A DNA stretch of 64,000 nt from JAFEBO01 sp036392375 (GCA_036392375.1 DASVYC010000064.1:1-64000), one strand, 5' to 3'. Shown: positions 1 through 7,724, counted from the stretch's first letter. The notes: generated by a model from the sequence alone, not told the origin. Numbers and translations are program-made.

Positions 1-5
1 CTGGT

Positions 6-890
6 GTGACAGGCCCCCCGGGGACTTCCGCACCGCCCCCTCGCGCCGAAGGTTCGTATGATGTCCCCGTGCCCCTGCTGCAGTGCGTCAAGCTCCACAA
101 GACTTATGCCGGTCGCGTCGTCGTGGACGATGTGTCGTTCCACGTGGAGCGCGGCGAGATCGTCGGGCTCCTGGGCCGAAACGGCGCCGGCAAGACCACC
201 AGCTTCCGCATGACCATCGGCATGATCGACGCCGACCCCGCCGCGGCGTTGGGCGGCGGCAGCGGCGACGGGCGCGTCTTCTTCGATGGCAAGGACGTCA
301 CCACGCTCCCGATGTACAAGCGGGCCCGCCTGGGCATGGGCTACCTCTCCCAGGAGCCCAGCATCTTCCAGCGCCTGACCTGCGAGCAAAACCTGCTGGC
401 GATCCTCGAGACCACCGGACTGCGCCGCCACCAGCGCCGCACCCGTGCCGCCGAGCTGCTCGAGCGCTTCAGCCTGTCCCACAAGGCCCACCACCTCGCC
501 CGCACCTGCAGCGGCGGCGAACGCCGCAAGCTGGAGATCGCGCGAGCGCTGGTCACCAATCCGAAGCTGATTCTCCTGGACGAGCCGTTCAGCGGCGTGG
601 ACCCGATCGCGGTCGAGGACCTGCAGACCGAGATCAAGCGTCTCGCCGAGGACCACACCCTGAACCCCGACGGCATCGCCTTCCTCATCACCGATCACAA
701 CGTGCAGCAGACACTGCGGGTCTGCCACAGGTCCTACATCCTCGACAGCGGCCGCAAACTCGCGGAAGGCACGCCGCGGCAGCTCATCAACGACGAGATG
801 GTGAAGCGGGCGTACCTGGGCTCGCTGTTCCGCGGCGACGAGTTCGATCACCTGCCGGAGCGGCGTACGGCGGTGAACGGGACGAAGTGA
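6..890 (+). CDS. lptB: LptB-type ABC transporter ATPase (lipopolysaccharide export)
   Basis: ATP-binding subunit of the LPS-export ABC transporter, expected on the cytoplasmic face with LptF/LptG. Seen: Walker A GRNGAGKTT (about residues 57-65), Q-loop LSQEPSIF, signature CSGGERRKLEIARAL, Walker B LILLDEPFSGVDP and switch histidine in LITDHN. The SGVDP and DHNV words are characteristic of LptB. An extra Gly-rich stretch of about a dozen residues (AAALGGGSGDG) lies between the Walker A helix and the next strand. The reading frame is open to the window edge; the start may be the GTG at 6, a GTG at 69 (giving the usual family length), or upstream of the window. The rest of the Lpt machinery is not in view. 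Confidence 0.85.
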   Translation: MTGPPGTSAPPPRAEGSYDVPVPLLQCVKLHKTYAGRVVVDDVSFHVERGEIVGLLGRNGAGKTTSFRMTIGMIDADPAAALGGGSGDGRVFFDGKDVTTLPMYKRARLGMGYLSQEPSIFQRLTCEQNLLAILETTGLRRHQRRTRAAELLERFSLSHKAHHLARTCSGGERRKLEIARALVTNPKLILLDEPFSGVDPIAVEDLQTEIKRLAEDHTLNPDGIAFLITDHNVQQTLRVCHRSYILDSGRKLAEGTPRQLINDEMVKRAYLGSLFRGDEFDHLPERRTAVNGTK

Positions 891-897
891 AGACGCT

Positions 898-1001
898 CAC
901 CGCAGAGAACGCAGAGGACGCCGAGAAGAAAAAAAGAACAAGTGATGCCCTGGACCACCCTTCGATGTTCTATCCGCGTTCTCCGCGTCCTCCGCGGTGC
1001 A
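898..1001. repeat. imperfect inverted repeat overlapping a signal-peptide start
   Basis: Left arm starts CACCGCAGAGAACGCAGAGG (898) and the right arm (978-1001) reads as its near complement, CACCGCGGAGGACGCGGAG on the minus strand. About 55 bp lie between, including an A-rich run at 929-938. The right arm is read as codons of the lipoprotein leader. It resembles a dispersed repeat; a second copy was not found as cleanly in this window, though similar words precede ispE near 44195-44230. Confidence 0.5.
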
Positions 1002-1406
1002 ATGCCTTTGGCCTTGCTCGCGGTCGCGCTCGCCGGCTGCTCGCGCCGGACGCTGGAGATCACCAGCGAGCCCAGCGGCGCGCTCGTGTGGGTGAATGAC
1101 GTGGAGCTGGGGCGCACGCCGCTGAAGGCGTCGTTCCTGCACTACGGCGAGTACGACGTCTTGCTCCGCAAGGATGGCTTCGAGCCTTTGCGGACGAACA
1201 AGACGGCGTACACCCCGCTGCACCAGCGCCCGCCGCTGGATCTGGTGACGGCACCGCTGCCGATCGAGAACACGACGTCGTGGCACTTCACGCTCGAGCC
1301 CAGCAAGGAATCGACCCTTGGCAAAGAACAGCTCGAGAGCGAGTTGACGGCACGGGCGGATGAGCTGCGGAAGCAGATCGATCCCCCCGAGGCCGCGCCC
1401 AAGTAG
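945..1406 (+). CDS. PEGA-domain lipoprotein
   Basis: Small predicted lipoprotein. The N-terminus has a hydrophobic stretch ending in a lipobox-like ALAGC, followed by a PEGA-type beta domain (ITSEPSGALVWVNDVELGRTP) of the kind found on surface proteins, then a Glu/Lys-rich tail ending in PPEAAPK. It lies 54 bp after the LptB gene on the same strand, so the two may be cotranscribed. The start is ambiguous: GTG 942, ATG 945 or ATG 1002. Codons 945-1001 are made of one arm of an imperfect inverted repeat (arms about 898-921 and 978-1001), so the n-region of the signal peptide is encoded by repeat DNA. Function is unknown. Confidence 0.7.
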   Translation: MPWTTLRCSIRVLRVLRGAMPLALLAVALAGCSRRTLEITSEPSGALVWVNDVELGRTPLKASFLHYGEYDVLLRKDGFEPLRTNKTAYTPLHQRPPLDLVTAPLPIENTTSWHFTLEPSKESTLGKEQLESELTARADELRKQIDPPEAAPK

Positions 1407-1412
1407 GCATGA

Positions 1413-1538
1413 CGGGTCGGCGATCGGGGCGCGACCAACTCGTACATCTATCTCGACGGCACGTCGATGGCCGCCCCGCATGTCTCGGGCAAGACCGTGA
1501 CGGGCGGCTGTCTGAATGTGAACAACGCCATCCGCTGA
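1413..1538 (+). pseudogene. remnant of a subtilisin-like (S8) protease
   Basis: A 41-codon open stretch, bounded upstream by an in-frame TGA at 1410 and without a start codon in a sensible place, encodes the catalytic-serine motif GTSMAAPHVSG preceded by SYIYLD. It then runs straight into KTVTGGCLNVNNAIR, which resembles the extreme C-terminus of planctomycete subtilases. The roughly 60-70 residues that normally separate these two pieces are missing, as are the Asp and His parts of the triad. I read this as the leftover 3' end of a deleted protease gene. A good terminator follows at 1566, consistent with a former gene end. Confidence 0.65.
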
Positions 1539-1565
1539 AACCACGCACCGATTTCATGATCCCCA

Positions 1566-1589
1566 AGCCCGGCGACGTGCCGGGCTTTT
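1566..1589 (+). terminator. Rho-independent terminator
   Basis: Perfect 8-bp stem AGCCCGGC / GCCGGGCT (1566-1573 and 1579-1586) with loop GACGT and a run of T. It sits 28 bp after the subtilase remnant and may now end the lptB-lipoprotein transcript. Confidence 0.75.
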
Positions 1590-1901
1590 CATTGCGCGAC
1601 GCCGTCCGAGAATGCGGGTTCTTCTCGCAATCCCAACGCGATGACGTTGCAGCGGACGTGATACTTCGGTACATTGGTGCCACCGGGTCTCGTGGGGACG
1701 CGTCCCGGTGTTCAGCCACGACGCTGGGACTGCTCGCAACTCGCTTAACCGCGAGCCGGGTGGTCTTTGTCAACACACTCCAATCACACGAACCCGCACG
1801 GCGCGTCGCGGCGTATCGCCACGTGATTGGCCTTTGCGAGAGCGATCCGCACGATGCGGGCTCGGGCCGCAGCGAAGCGGCTGCCAGGCAAGGATGCGTC
1901 G

Positions 1902-2525
1902 ATGCAATCCAACGTTCCAGGCCTCAACGACCCCCAGCCGCTGCCCGAGCCTTCCCTTCTGCCGGTGTTGCTCTTCGAGCAGCCTTGGCTGCTGCTCGCG
2001 CTGGTGCTGATCGTCGCGCTCGTGGGCTCGATGTGGCAGCGTCGCGCGGGGAGCTTTAAGGGCGCCTTCGCGTGGCTCGGGGCCGGGATCGCGGCGTGCG
2101 CCGGCGTGTACCTCGTGGCACGCGCGGTGGTCACCGATCGCGAACGCGTGGCTCTCGCCACCAATGACCTGGTGGGCGCCACCGCGAGCGTCAATCCGAC
2201 GCGCCTGAACGAGCTGCTCGATGAATCGGTAAGGCTCACCTATTTCCGCGCTGCGGGCGGTCTCGACAAGACCGGCACGATCGCCGCCGTGCAACGCGAA
2301 TTGGGCCAGACCTACAAAGTCAAGGACTGGATGATCCAGGAGCTGCAAGTGGCCGCCGACGGCGCGGATCGGATGAAGACCCAGGTCCGTGTCCGCGTCA
2401 CACCCGCGGACTGGACCTTCCCGCACATCTCGTGGTGGGCGATCGACTGGAAGAAGAGCGGCGAGGCGTGGCGGGCGACGAGCATCAAGCCGCTGTCGAT
2501 TCAGTTCATGTCGGGGACGCCGTGA
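1902..2525 (+). CDS. small membrane protein of unknown function
   Basis: A 207-residue protein with two predicted membrane segments near the N-terminus (LLLALVLIVALVG and a second around AGIAACAGVYLV), followed by a soluble domain of about 140 residues with several Trp (PADWTFPHISWWAIDW). I do not recognise the family; the soluble part has the look of a small NTF2-like or lipocalin-like fold but this is a guess. The start at 1902 is chosen because AAGGA lies about nine bases upstream and it removes an arginine-rich N-terminal extension. The gene stands alone between a terminator and a repeat element. Confidence 0.65.
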   Translation: MQSNVPGLNDPQPLPEPSLLPVLLFEQPWLLLALVLIVALVGSMWQRRAGSFKGAFAWLGAGIAACAGVYLVARAVVTDRERVALATNDLVGATASVNPTRLNELLDESVRLTYFRAAGGLDKTGTIAAVQRELGQTYKVKDWMIQELQVAADGADRMKTQVRVRVTPADWTFPHISWWAIDWKKSGEAWRATSIKPLSIQFMSGTP

Positions 2526-2553
2526 GTTGGTGACAAAGTGGTGACGAGGCAAT

Positions 2554-2727
2554 GTCGCGCCTCCCCGCCCCGCGCAGCGGGGAGGGGTGGTCGAGTCCCC
2601 TGCAGGGCCGAGACCGGGGAGGGGTGTTGCACGTTCGGAAGTCAGAGCGTCGAGGCACCCGCAGTCCCATCACCTGCTTCGCCTGCGGCGAAGCGGTCCT
2701 CTCCCCGCTCGCGAGGAGAGGAGGCAC
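2554..2727. repeat. palindromic repeat element, intergenic copy (copy A)
   Basis: About 174 bp made of two hairpin-forming ends around a variable centre. Left end: CTCCCCGCCCCGCGCAGCGG with complement GGGGAGGGG; right end: TCCTCTCCCCGCTCGCGAGG with GAGAGGAGG. The same ends in the same order, with a different centre, occur in inverted orientation at 13725-13903. It separates the membrane-protein gene from the response regulator that is read toward it, so it could also act as a bidirectional terminator. Confidence 0.75.
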
Positions 2728-2752
2728 ATGAACGTCGCTCACGGAATGCCTG

Positions 2753-3169
2753 CTATACCCCCCGAGCTTCGTCGCGCTTGTCTTCTTCATCCAGCAGCGT
2801 GACCGCGGCGTCGAGAAGGTGATCCAGCGGCACGGGCTTGATGAGGTAGCGATCAACGCCGAGGGATTCGGCGTAGGCCTGATGGCGTCGGCCCTCGTTG
2901 GCCGTCACCATGATGACGATGGGCGCATCGGCGTGGCCCTTGATCTTCTCGAGGACCAGGAAGCCGGAGCGCTTGGGCAGCATCATGTCGAGGATCACGA
3001 TGTCGGGCGGGTCGTCGTTGCAGATCTGCACCGCCTCGTTGCCGTCGGTCGCGAGCTGCGTGAGCGCGCCCTCGGACTGGAACGCGGCGTCGAAGGTCTC
3101 AAGCACGTCGCGGTCGTCGTCGACGATGAGCACACGGATGTCTTCCAGCCGCAGTTCTTCTTTGGTCAT
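2753..3169 (-). CDS. single-domain response regulator (CheY-like receiver)
   Basis: A 138-residue receiver domain with no output domain. Seen: acidic cluster VLIVDDDRD, phospho-acceptor Asp in IVILDMMLP, the conserved Thr in MVTANEG, and the conserved Lys in YLIKPVPLD. The C-terminal tail is short and charged. It likely relays phosphate from a separate histidine kinase and acts through protein contacts. No kinase is adjacent; a hybrid FHA-GAF kinase lies 44 kb away. The start at 3169 was chosen because it gives MTKEELRLEDIRVLIVDDD, normal for the family, and drops a 57-residue proline/arginine-rich extension. Confidence 0.88.
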   Translation of the reverse strand: MTKEELRLEDIRVLIVDDDRDVLETFDAAFQSEGALTQLATDGNEAVQICNDDPPDIVILDMMLPKRSGFLVLEKIKGHADAPIVIMVTANEGRRHQAYAESLGVDRYLIKPVPLDHLLDAAVTLLDEEDKRDEARGV

Positions 3170-3374
3170 GACAGGCCCCTGGGCGGCGTTCGCCCCATGT
3201 CTGTAGCGTACGGGACAGGGCAACGGTTGCGGGAAAACGGGATGGGCCGGTAACTGTGGGGAAGGAACGCGGAGGAGCGGAGTGACGCGGACATGGGAGT
3301 GGTCGAGATCCGGCTGCGGCGAGAGCGTGCGTCCGTGCACTGCTAGCCGGTGAGCCGAGCTTGCAGTGGCAACC

Positions 3375-3434
3375 GGCGGGGCCTGGAAGGCCCCGCCCCC
3401 GATACATGTGCGTGGACCGGCTGGAAGCCGGTCC
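3375..3434. repeat. pair of palindromes downstream of the methyltransferase gene
   Basis: Two perfect hairpins: GGCGGGGCC-TGGAA-GGCCCCGCC (3375-3397) and GGACCGGC-TGGAA-GCCGGTCC (3414-3434). They lie just past the 3' end of the methyltransferase gene (minus strand). The first palindrome recurs at 4490-4512 and, shortened, at 4577-4595; the second type recurs at 4611-4637. Possible terminators, but no strong T-run follows. Confidence 0.7.
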
Positions 3435-3455
3435 TACTGGTCGGTTATGAGGGAA

Positions 3456-4460
3456 TCAGTCAGCGAACTCGTCGAGCGTCTTGCGCTTCTTCTGGATCGC
3501 GGTGCTCACGCCGATGATTTTGCCCAGGTGCACCGGGCCGGCCTCGATGCGTTCCATCGCGCTCTTGGCGTTACCGGGGCCGAACTCGGTGCCGATGAAG
3601 CGGCGGCCCAGGGCGTGGGCCACCACCGCCGTGGTGCCGCTGCCGGTGAAGGGGTCCATGACGATCGAGTTCTCTTCGCTGCACGCGAGGATCACGCGTT
3701 CGAGGTAGGCCTCGGGTAACTGGTTGTGGTGGCGGCTGCGGCGTTCCTTGTTGTTGCCCTGGATGCGGCCGAGGAACGGGCCGTACCAGACGTCCATGGG
3801 CACGCGCATGCCATTGGGCATGCCGTCTTTCTTGTTGAGCGTGCGCTTGTCGCCGTAGGTCGACGCGCGGTCGGACATCTCGAGCACTCGCTCGGGGTGC
3901 CAGATGCGTTTGGTCGCGTCGTCGTTCTTGGCGAAGTAGAGCGCGTGCACCTTGCTGTTGATGAAGCGGCTCTTGGTGTTCTGGCCGAAGCGGTAGTGCC
4001 AGACGCACCAGTTCACCATGTGCAGGCCGATCTTCTTCAGGTAGACGACGATCTCGGCGGCGGTGTCGTCGGGGATGTTGACCCAGAGGCTGCCGCGATC
4101 CGACAGCGCGTCAGCGCATGCGCTCAGCCACGCGTAGGTGAAGTCGAGGTAGTCGTTCCGCGGCATGCCGTCGTGCCACTGGTCGTACGGCACCGACCAG
4201 TTGAACGGCGGATCCGCGAAGATCAGGTCGACCTGCTTGGCCTTGCACTCCGGCAGCGACGGAATGATCTCGCGGCAGTCGCCGATGTGGATGCGGGAGC
4301 GGCCGTCCTTGGTTTCGAGAACTTTCTTCGATTTGGAAGGCTTGGAGTACTTCTTGTCCTTGGACGCCGCGTGAGCCTTGGCGGCACGCTTGCGCTCGGG
4401 CACCGCTGCCGGGCCTCGGGCCGGTGCGGGGGCGTCAAGCGTCTGCGGCGGGACGTGCAT
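3456..4460 (-). CDS. solitary DNA (adenine- or cytosine-N4) methyltransferase, beta class
   Basis: Transfers a methyl group from S-adenosylmethionine to an exocyclic amino group in DNA. The catalytic motif IV DPPFNW is at residues 83-88 and the SAM-binding motif I DPFTGSGTT at about 269-277; the order IV before I defines the beta class. The first ~50 residues are Ala/Pro then Lys/Ser rich and probably disordered. No restriction endonuclease or specificity subunit is next to it, so a regulatory or orphan role is likelier than classical restriction. Target sequence cannot be read from the protein. The gene is framed on both sides by the same hairpin palindromes. Confidence 0.85.
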   Translation of the reverse strand: MHVPPQTLDAPAPARGPAAVPERKRAAKAHAASKDKKYSKPSKSKKVLETKDGRSRIHIGDCREIIPSLPECKAKQVDLIFADPPFNWSVPYDQWHDGMPRNDYLDFTYAWLSACADALSDRGSLWVNIPDDTAAEIVVYLKKIGLHMVNWCVWHYRFGQNTKSRFINSKVHALYFAKNDDATKRIWHPERVLEMSDRASTYGDKRTLNKKDGMPNGMRVPMDVWYGPFLGRIQGNNKERRSRHHNQLPEAYLERVILACSEENSIVMDPFTGSGTTAVVAHALGRRFIGTEFGPGNAKSAMERIEAGPVHLGKIIGVSTAIQKKRKTLDEFAD

Positions 4461-4489
4461 GGGCGAGGGTAGGAAGCGGCGCTATCGGG

Positions 4490-4637
4490 GGCGGGGCCTT
4501 CCAGGCCCCGCCACGAAATGGCGCACGCACGCACGCACGCCGGGTGCGCGCCCTCGCACGTCTCGAAACAAGACGCCGGGGCCTGGAAGGCCCCGCTCCC
4601 TCAAAAAGCAGCGGGACCGGCTGGTCGCCGGTCCCGC
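4490..4637. repeat. palindrome cluster between methyltransferase and FKBP genes
   Basis: Three hairpins: GGCGGGGCC-TTCCA-GGCCCCGCC (4490-4512), CGGGGCC-TGGAA-GGCCCCG (4577-4595) and an 11-bp stem GCGGGACCGGC / GCCGGTCCCGC (4611-4637). Between the first two is a (GCAC)n-like run near 4520-4540. The last hairpin lies 25 bp beyond the FKBP stop codon and may terminate that minus-strand gene. Confidence 0.65.
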
Positions 4638-4661
4638 GTGAATGCTCGGTTGGACGAGAAC

Positions 4662-5507
4662 TTACTTGGCCTTCTTGGGACCGAGGTTGCGAACCGCGAT
4701 CAGGTCCATTTCGACCGTGATCGGCACGTTGCCCGGAAGCGTGCGGCCGGCCTGCGGGTTCGAGACGTTCATCTGCTTCGGGACGATCAGCTTGCGCTTG
4801 CCGCCGACCTTCATGCCCTCGAAGCCGAACTGCATCGCCTGCAGCTCGCCGGGGATCCAGATGTACGGGTTGCTGGCGTCGTGCTTCTCGACTTCCTTGC
4901 CCTCGGCGTCCTTGATGACGTGCGAGGTCACGGCGACGCACTGGCCCTCGGCGGCCTCGCCGGTGCCTTCCTTCTCATCGATGATCTGCAACGCATCCAC
5001 GAGCTGGATCGTGAAGACGAGGTCGGAGTTCGGCGGGATGGTGGCACCCGCGCCGCGCTCGCCGTAGCCCATCTTGGCCGGGATGATCAGCTTGCGGATG
5101 CCGCCGATCTTCATGCCGGGGACGCCCTTCTGCCAGCCCTCGATCACGCCGCTGAGAGGGAAGGAGACGGGCTCGCCGCGGTCGAAGGAAGAATCGAAGA
5201 CCTTGCCGCCTTCCTTGAGCGTGCCGTGGTAGTGGGCGACGACCGCGCCGCCGGCCTTGACCTCGTAGCCCTCGCCGATCTTGAGGTCCTCGATGATGAG
5301 GCCGCCCTCAAGCTCCTGCTTCTTCACGACCTCGCCGGTGGGCACGGGGATCGCGTTGGGATTCGGACGGGGCGGGAGAGCGTCGCCCTCGGCTTTGGAC
5401 GTGGGCTGATCCTGGCCGGCCTTCTGGGTCTGGGCGGGATCGGCTGCAAAGGCGATGGACGCGAGCGAGAGACCGGCAACGAGCATCAACGAGAGCGGCT
5501 GGCGCAT
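4662..5507 (-). CDS. exported FKBP-type peptidyl-prolyl isomerase, two FKBP modules
   Basis: Predicted to assist folding of exported proteins by proline isomerisation. A signal peptide (MRQPLSLMLVAGLSLASIAFA) and a ~60-residue linker precede a good FKBP domain at about residues 75-175 with AHYHGTLKEGGKVFDSSF, the VIEGWQKG turn, and AKMGYGERGAGATIPPNS. A second, degenerate FKBP-like module covers the C-terminal ~100 residues (GMKVGGKRKLIVPKQM) but lacks the VFDSS core, so it may be binding-only. The start at 5507 is preferred because it opens the signal peptide and is preceded by AAGGAAG. Divergent from the CpcT-like gene, sharing a 124-bp intergenic region. Confidence 0.9.
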   Translation of the reverse strand: MRQPLSLMLVAGLSLASIAFAADPAQTQKAGQDQPTSKAEGDALPPRPNPNAIPVPTGEVVKKQELEGGLIIEDLKIGEGYEVKAGGAVVAHYHGTLKEGGKVFDSSFDRGEPVSFPLSGVIEGWQKGVPGMKIGGIRKLIIPAKMGYGERGAGATIPPNSDLVFTIQLVDALQIIDEKEGTGEAAEGQCVAVTSHVIKDAEGKEVEKHDASNPYIWIPGELQAMQFGFEGMKVGGKRKLIVPKQMNVSNPQAGRTLPGNVPITVEMDLIAVRNLGPKKAK

Positions 5508-5631
5508 GGGCGAGACTTCCTTAGAAAGAGTGACGATGAGGGACAAGGGTAGAACGCCGGGAGCCCTCAGGGTTCCCGGATCAAGGGCGGCCTCGGGAGA
5601 GTCCCCGAGGGGCGTGCCGTATGCTCCGGAC

Positions 5632-6441
5632 ATGCACCGCACCACTCACCGCGTCTCCCTGCTCGCGTCGCTGGCCCTGCTCGCCCTGCCCGCCGCCGCC
5701 CAGGACCCGCGCTCGCACCCGTCCAAGGACACGCCGCCTAGTCCTGCGTCCGCCACGCCGCCGAGCGATGACAACAGCCCCAAGTCCGACCTCGCGCCCC
5801 GCGAGGAGATGCCCCGGCAGACGCGTTCCAACCTGGAGGAACTGGTGGACCTGATGGTCGGCTCGTTCTCAAGCCAGAAGCAGCATCAGGAGGATTCCGA
5901 GAACTTCTTCGACATCCGCCTGCACATGGCCCCGATCTGGCGCGATATCTCAGGCGACGAAAAGGGTTACTGGCTCTATGTCGAGCAGGCGGTGGCGGCG
6001 ATGCCGGACAAGCCGTACCGCCAGCGGGTGTACCACGTGACAATGGAGTACGTCGCAAACGAGAGCGGCACCGCGATCCCGGTCTTCAAGAGCGCGGTGT
6101 ACCTGCTGCCCGGCACGCCGCAGGAGGTGCTGCGGTTCACCGGCGCGTGGAAGGACGCCACCAAGCTGGACGGCGTGACACCCGACAAATTGATCCCGCG
6201 CGACGGCTGCACGGTGGTCATGAGCCGCACCGGTGAAGGCAAGTTCGAAGGCGCGACGGTCGGCAAGGGCTGCCCCAGTGAACGCGGCGGAGCGAAGTAC
6301 GCGACCGCCGAGGTGCACGTGAACAAGGACGGCCTGCAGACCTGGGACCGTGGGTACAACGAGAAGGACGAGCAGGTGTGGGGCGCGGAGAAGGGTGGGT
6401 ATCGGTTTGAGCGGGTGGAGGGGAAGAGCGAGACGAAGTAA
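5632..6441 (+). CDS. secreted CpcT/CpeT-family protein
   Basis: A 269-residue protein with a signal peptide (LLASLALLALPAAAQ) and a Pro/Ser-rich linker, then a domain matching the CpcT/CpeT family: LVDLMVGSFSSQKQ, FFDIRLHMAPIW, YWLYVEQAV, RQRVYHV, and GCTVVMSR with the conserved Cys and Arg. In cyanobacteria this family attaches bilin chromophores to phycobiliproteins; here there is an export signal and no sign of phycobilisomes, so the role must differ, perhaps binding a tetrapyrrole or another hydrophobic ligand in the periplasm. The family call rests on motif recognition. Confidence 0.75.
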   Translation: MHRTTHRVSLLASLALLALPAAAQDPRSHPSKDTPPSPASATPPSDDNSPKSDLAPREEMPRQTRSNLEELVDLMVGSFSSQKQHQEDSENFFDIRLHMAPIWRDISGDEKGYWLYVEQAVAAMPDKPYRQRVYHVTMEYVANESGTAIPVFKSAVYLLPGTPQEVLRFTGAWKDATKLDGVTPDKLIPRDGCTVVMSRTGEGKFEGATVGKGCPSERGGAKYATAEVHVNKDGLQTWDRGYNEKDEQVWGAEKGGYRFERVEGKSETK

Positions 6442-6478
6442 CTGGATCGAGCACCAGTGATGCACGTTACGATTCGAA

Positions 6479-7579
6479 ATGCCTCTTCCCATCCTTATCT
6501 CCAGCTGGAACGGCGTGCCCGCGCTCGATTGCACCGCGGCGATGCTCGCGAAGAACACCGCGCAGCCGACTGATCCCCTCGACGCCCTCGTCGCTGGCAT
6601 CCAGCTCGTCGAGGACGACCCGGAAGAACTCTCCGTCGGCTACGGCGGACTTCCGAACGAAGACGGCGAGGTTGAACTTGATGCCATCGTCATGCACGGA
6701 CCGCTGCATCGGTCGGCGGCCGTGGCGGGTGTGCGCCGCGTGCGGCATGTGGCGCGGCTAGCGCTCGAGGTGCTCCGCCGCACCGATCACTCGCTGATCG
6801 TGGGCGAAGGCGCCAACAAGTTCGCCCGAGCGCTCGGGTTCCCGGAAGAGAACTTGCTCACCGAGAAGAGCCGCAAGGCGTGGCTGGATTGGAAGGCGAG
6901 CCTCAGCACCCGCGACGCGTGGCTGAGTGCCGCGGAACTCGCGGGGGAGAACGTTCCGCAGAGCGGCGACGCGTCCCGCAGCGGCTTCGGCCAGGCGCTC
7001 TGGGCCGGCAACGTGGACCCGAACGCGAATCAGGCGGTTCCGTCTCACCCCTCACCCCTCACCCCTTCCCGCTCTCCTCAGCCAAACGACTCGCGCACGC
7101 CGTCGCCGATTCCCCACACCTACGGCACGATCCACGCCTCGCTGCTGCTCGCGCCAGGTTCGGACCTCTACGGCTGCACCAGCACCAGCGGCTTGTCTTA
7201 CAAGCTCGCGGGGCGGGTCGGCGATACGGCGTGCGTGGGCGCGGGTTGCTACACCGACAACGCGGTCGGCAGCGCTGGTGCCACCGGCCGCGGCGAAGCC
7301 GTCATGCAATCCTGCGGCGCGTTCGCAATCGTGGACGCGATGGCAGCGGGACTGTCTCCGACCGACGCGTGCTTGAAGGTGCTCAAGCGGATCGCGGACA
7401 ACACCAAAGAGAAGCGGCTGCTCGACGCCAAGGGGCGGCCGGGCTTCAACGTGACGCTGTACGCCGTGCGGAAGGACGGGCAATACGGCAGCGCATCGAT
7501 GCACGAAGGCTACGAGTTCGCGGTGCACAGCGAGGGGAAGACGAGGTTGGAGCGGGCGGCGTTCTTGTTTGGGAAGTAG
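6479..7579 (+). CDS. glycosylasparaginase / isoaspartyl peptidase-family Ntn hydrolase
   Basis: Expected to self-cleave and expose an N-terminal threonine that hydrolyses an asparagine-linked amide. The beta-chain resembles glycosylasparaginase: TSTSGLSYKLAGRVGD, VGAGCYTDNAVGSAGATGRG. The likely nucleophile is Thr217 in YGTIHAS; glycosylasparaginases normally have HDT at this point, whereas plant-type asparaginases have GT, so this protein mixes the two. Just before it, about residues 183-205, is a Ser/Pro-rich linker encoded by a low-complexity run (CACCCCT repeats near 7048-7066). No signal peptide is evident. It stands alone on the plus strand. Confidence 0.75.
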   Translation: MPLPILISSWNGVPALDCTAAMLAKNTAQPTDPLDALVAGIQLVEDDPEELSVGYGGLPNEDGEVELDAIVMHGPLHRSAAVAGVRRVRHVARLALEVLRRTDHSLIVGEGANKFARALGFPEENLLTEKSRKAWLDWKASLSTRDAWLSAAELAGENVPQSGDASRSGFGQALWAGNVDPNANQAVPSHPSPLTPSRSPQPNDSRTPSPIPHTYGTIHASLLLAPGSDLYGCTSTSGLSYKLAGRVGDTACVGAGCYTDNAVGSAGATGRGEAVMQSCGAFAIVDAMAAGLSPTDACLKVLKRIADNTKEKRLLDAKGRPGFNVTLYAVRKDGQYGSASMHEGYEFAVHSEGKTRLERAAFLFGK

Positions 7580-7652
7580 CAAGACCGCGGAAAGGCGGAG
7601 AAGACGGAGTTTCGCGCAGGGGGATGCTGAACTCCGAGGGTTGGGGGGACTC

Positions 7653-7724
7653 GAAGAAGAAGAAGAAGAAGAAGAACAAGAGGAACAAGAGGAACAAGAG
7701 GAAGAGGAAGAGGAAGAAGAAGAG
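7653..7724. repeat. purine-only GAA/GAGGAA tract
   Basis: About 72 bp in which one strand is almost entirely purine: repeated GAA, then GAACAAGAG units, then GAGGAA units. It lies between the asparaginase-like gene and the AsmA-like gene. No function can be read from it; such mirror-like purine tracts can form triplex DNA or stall replication. Confidence 0.8.

Noticed and set aside
1409..2059. Plus-strand frame of 216 codons starting at 1409
   Set aside because: It reads across the subtilase remnant in the wrong frame and through a terminator; no domain. The real signals there are the remnant in another frame and the gene at 1902.
3375..4637. CRISPR-like array, because of repeated palindromes
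   Set aside because: Spacing is irregular, the units are hairpins of differing length, there are no regular spacers and no cas genes.
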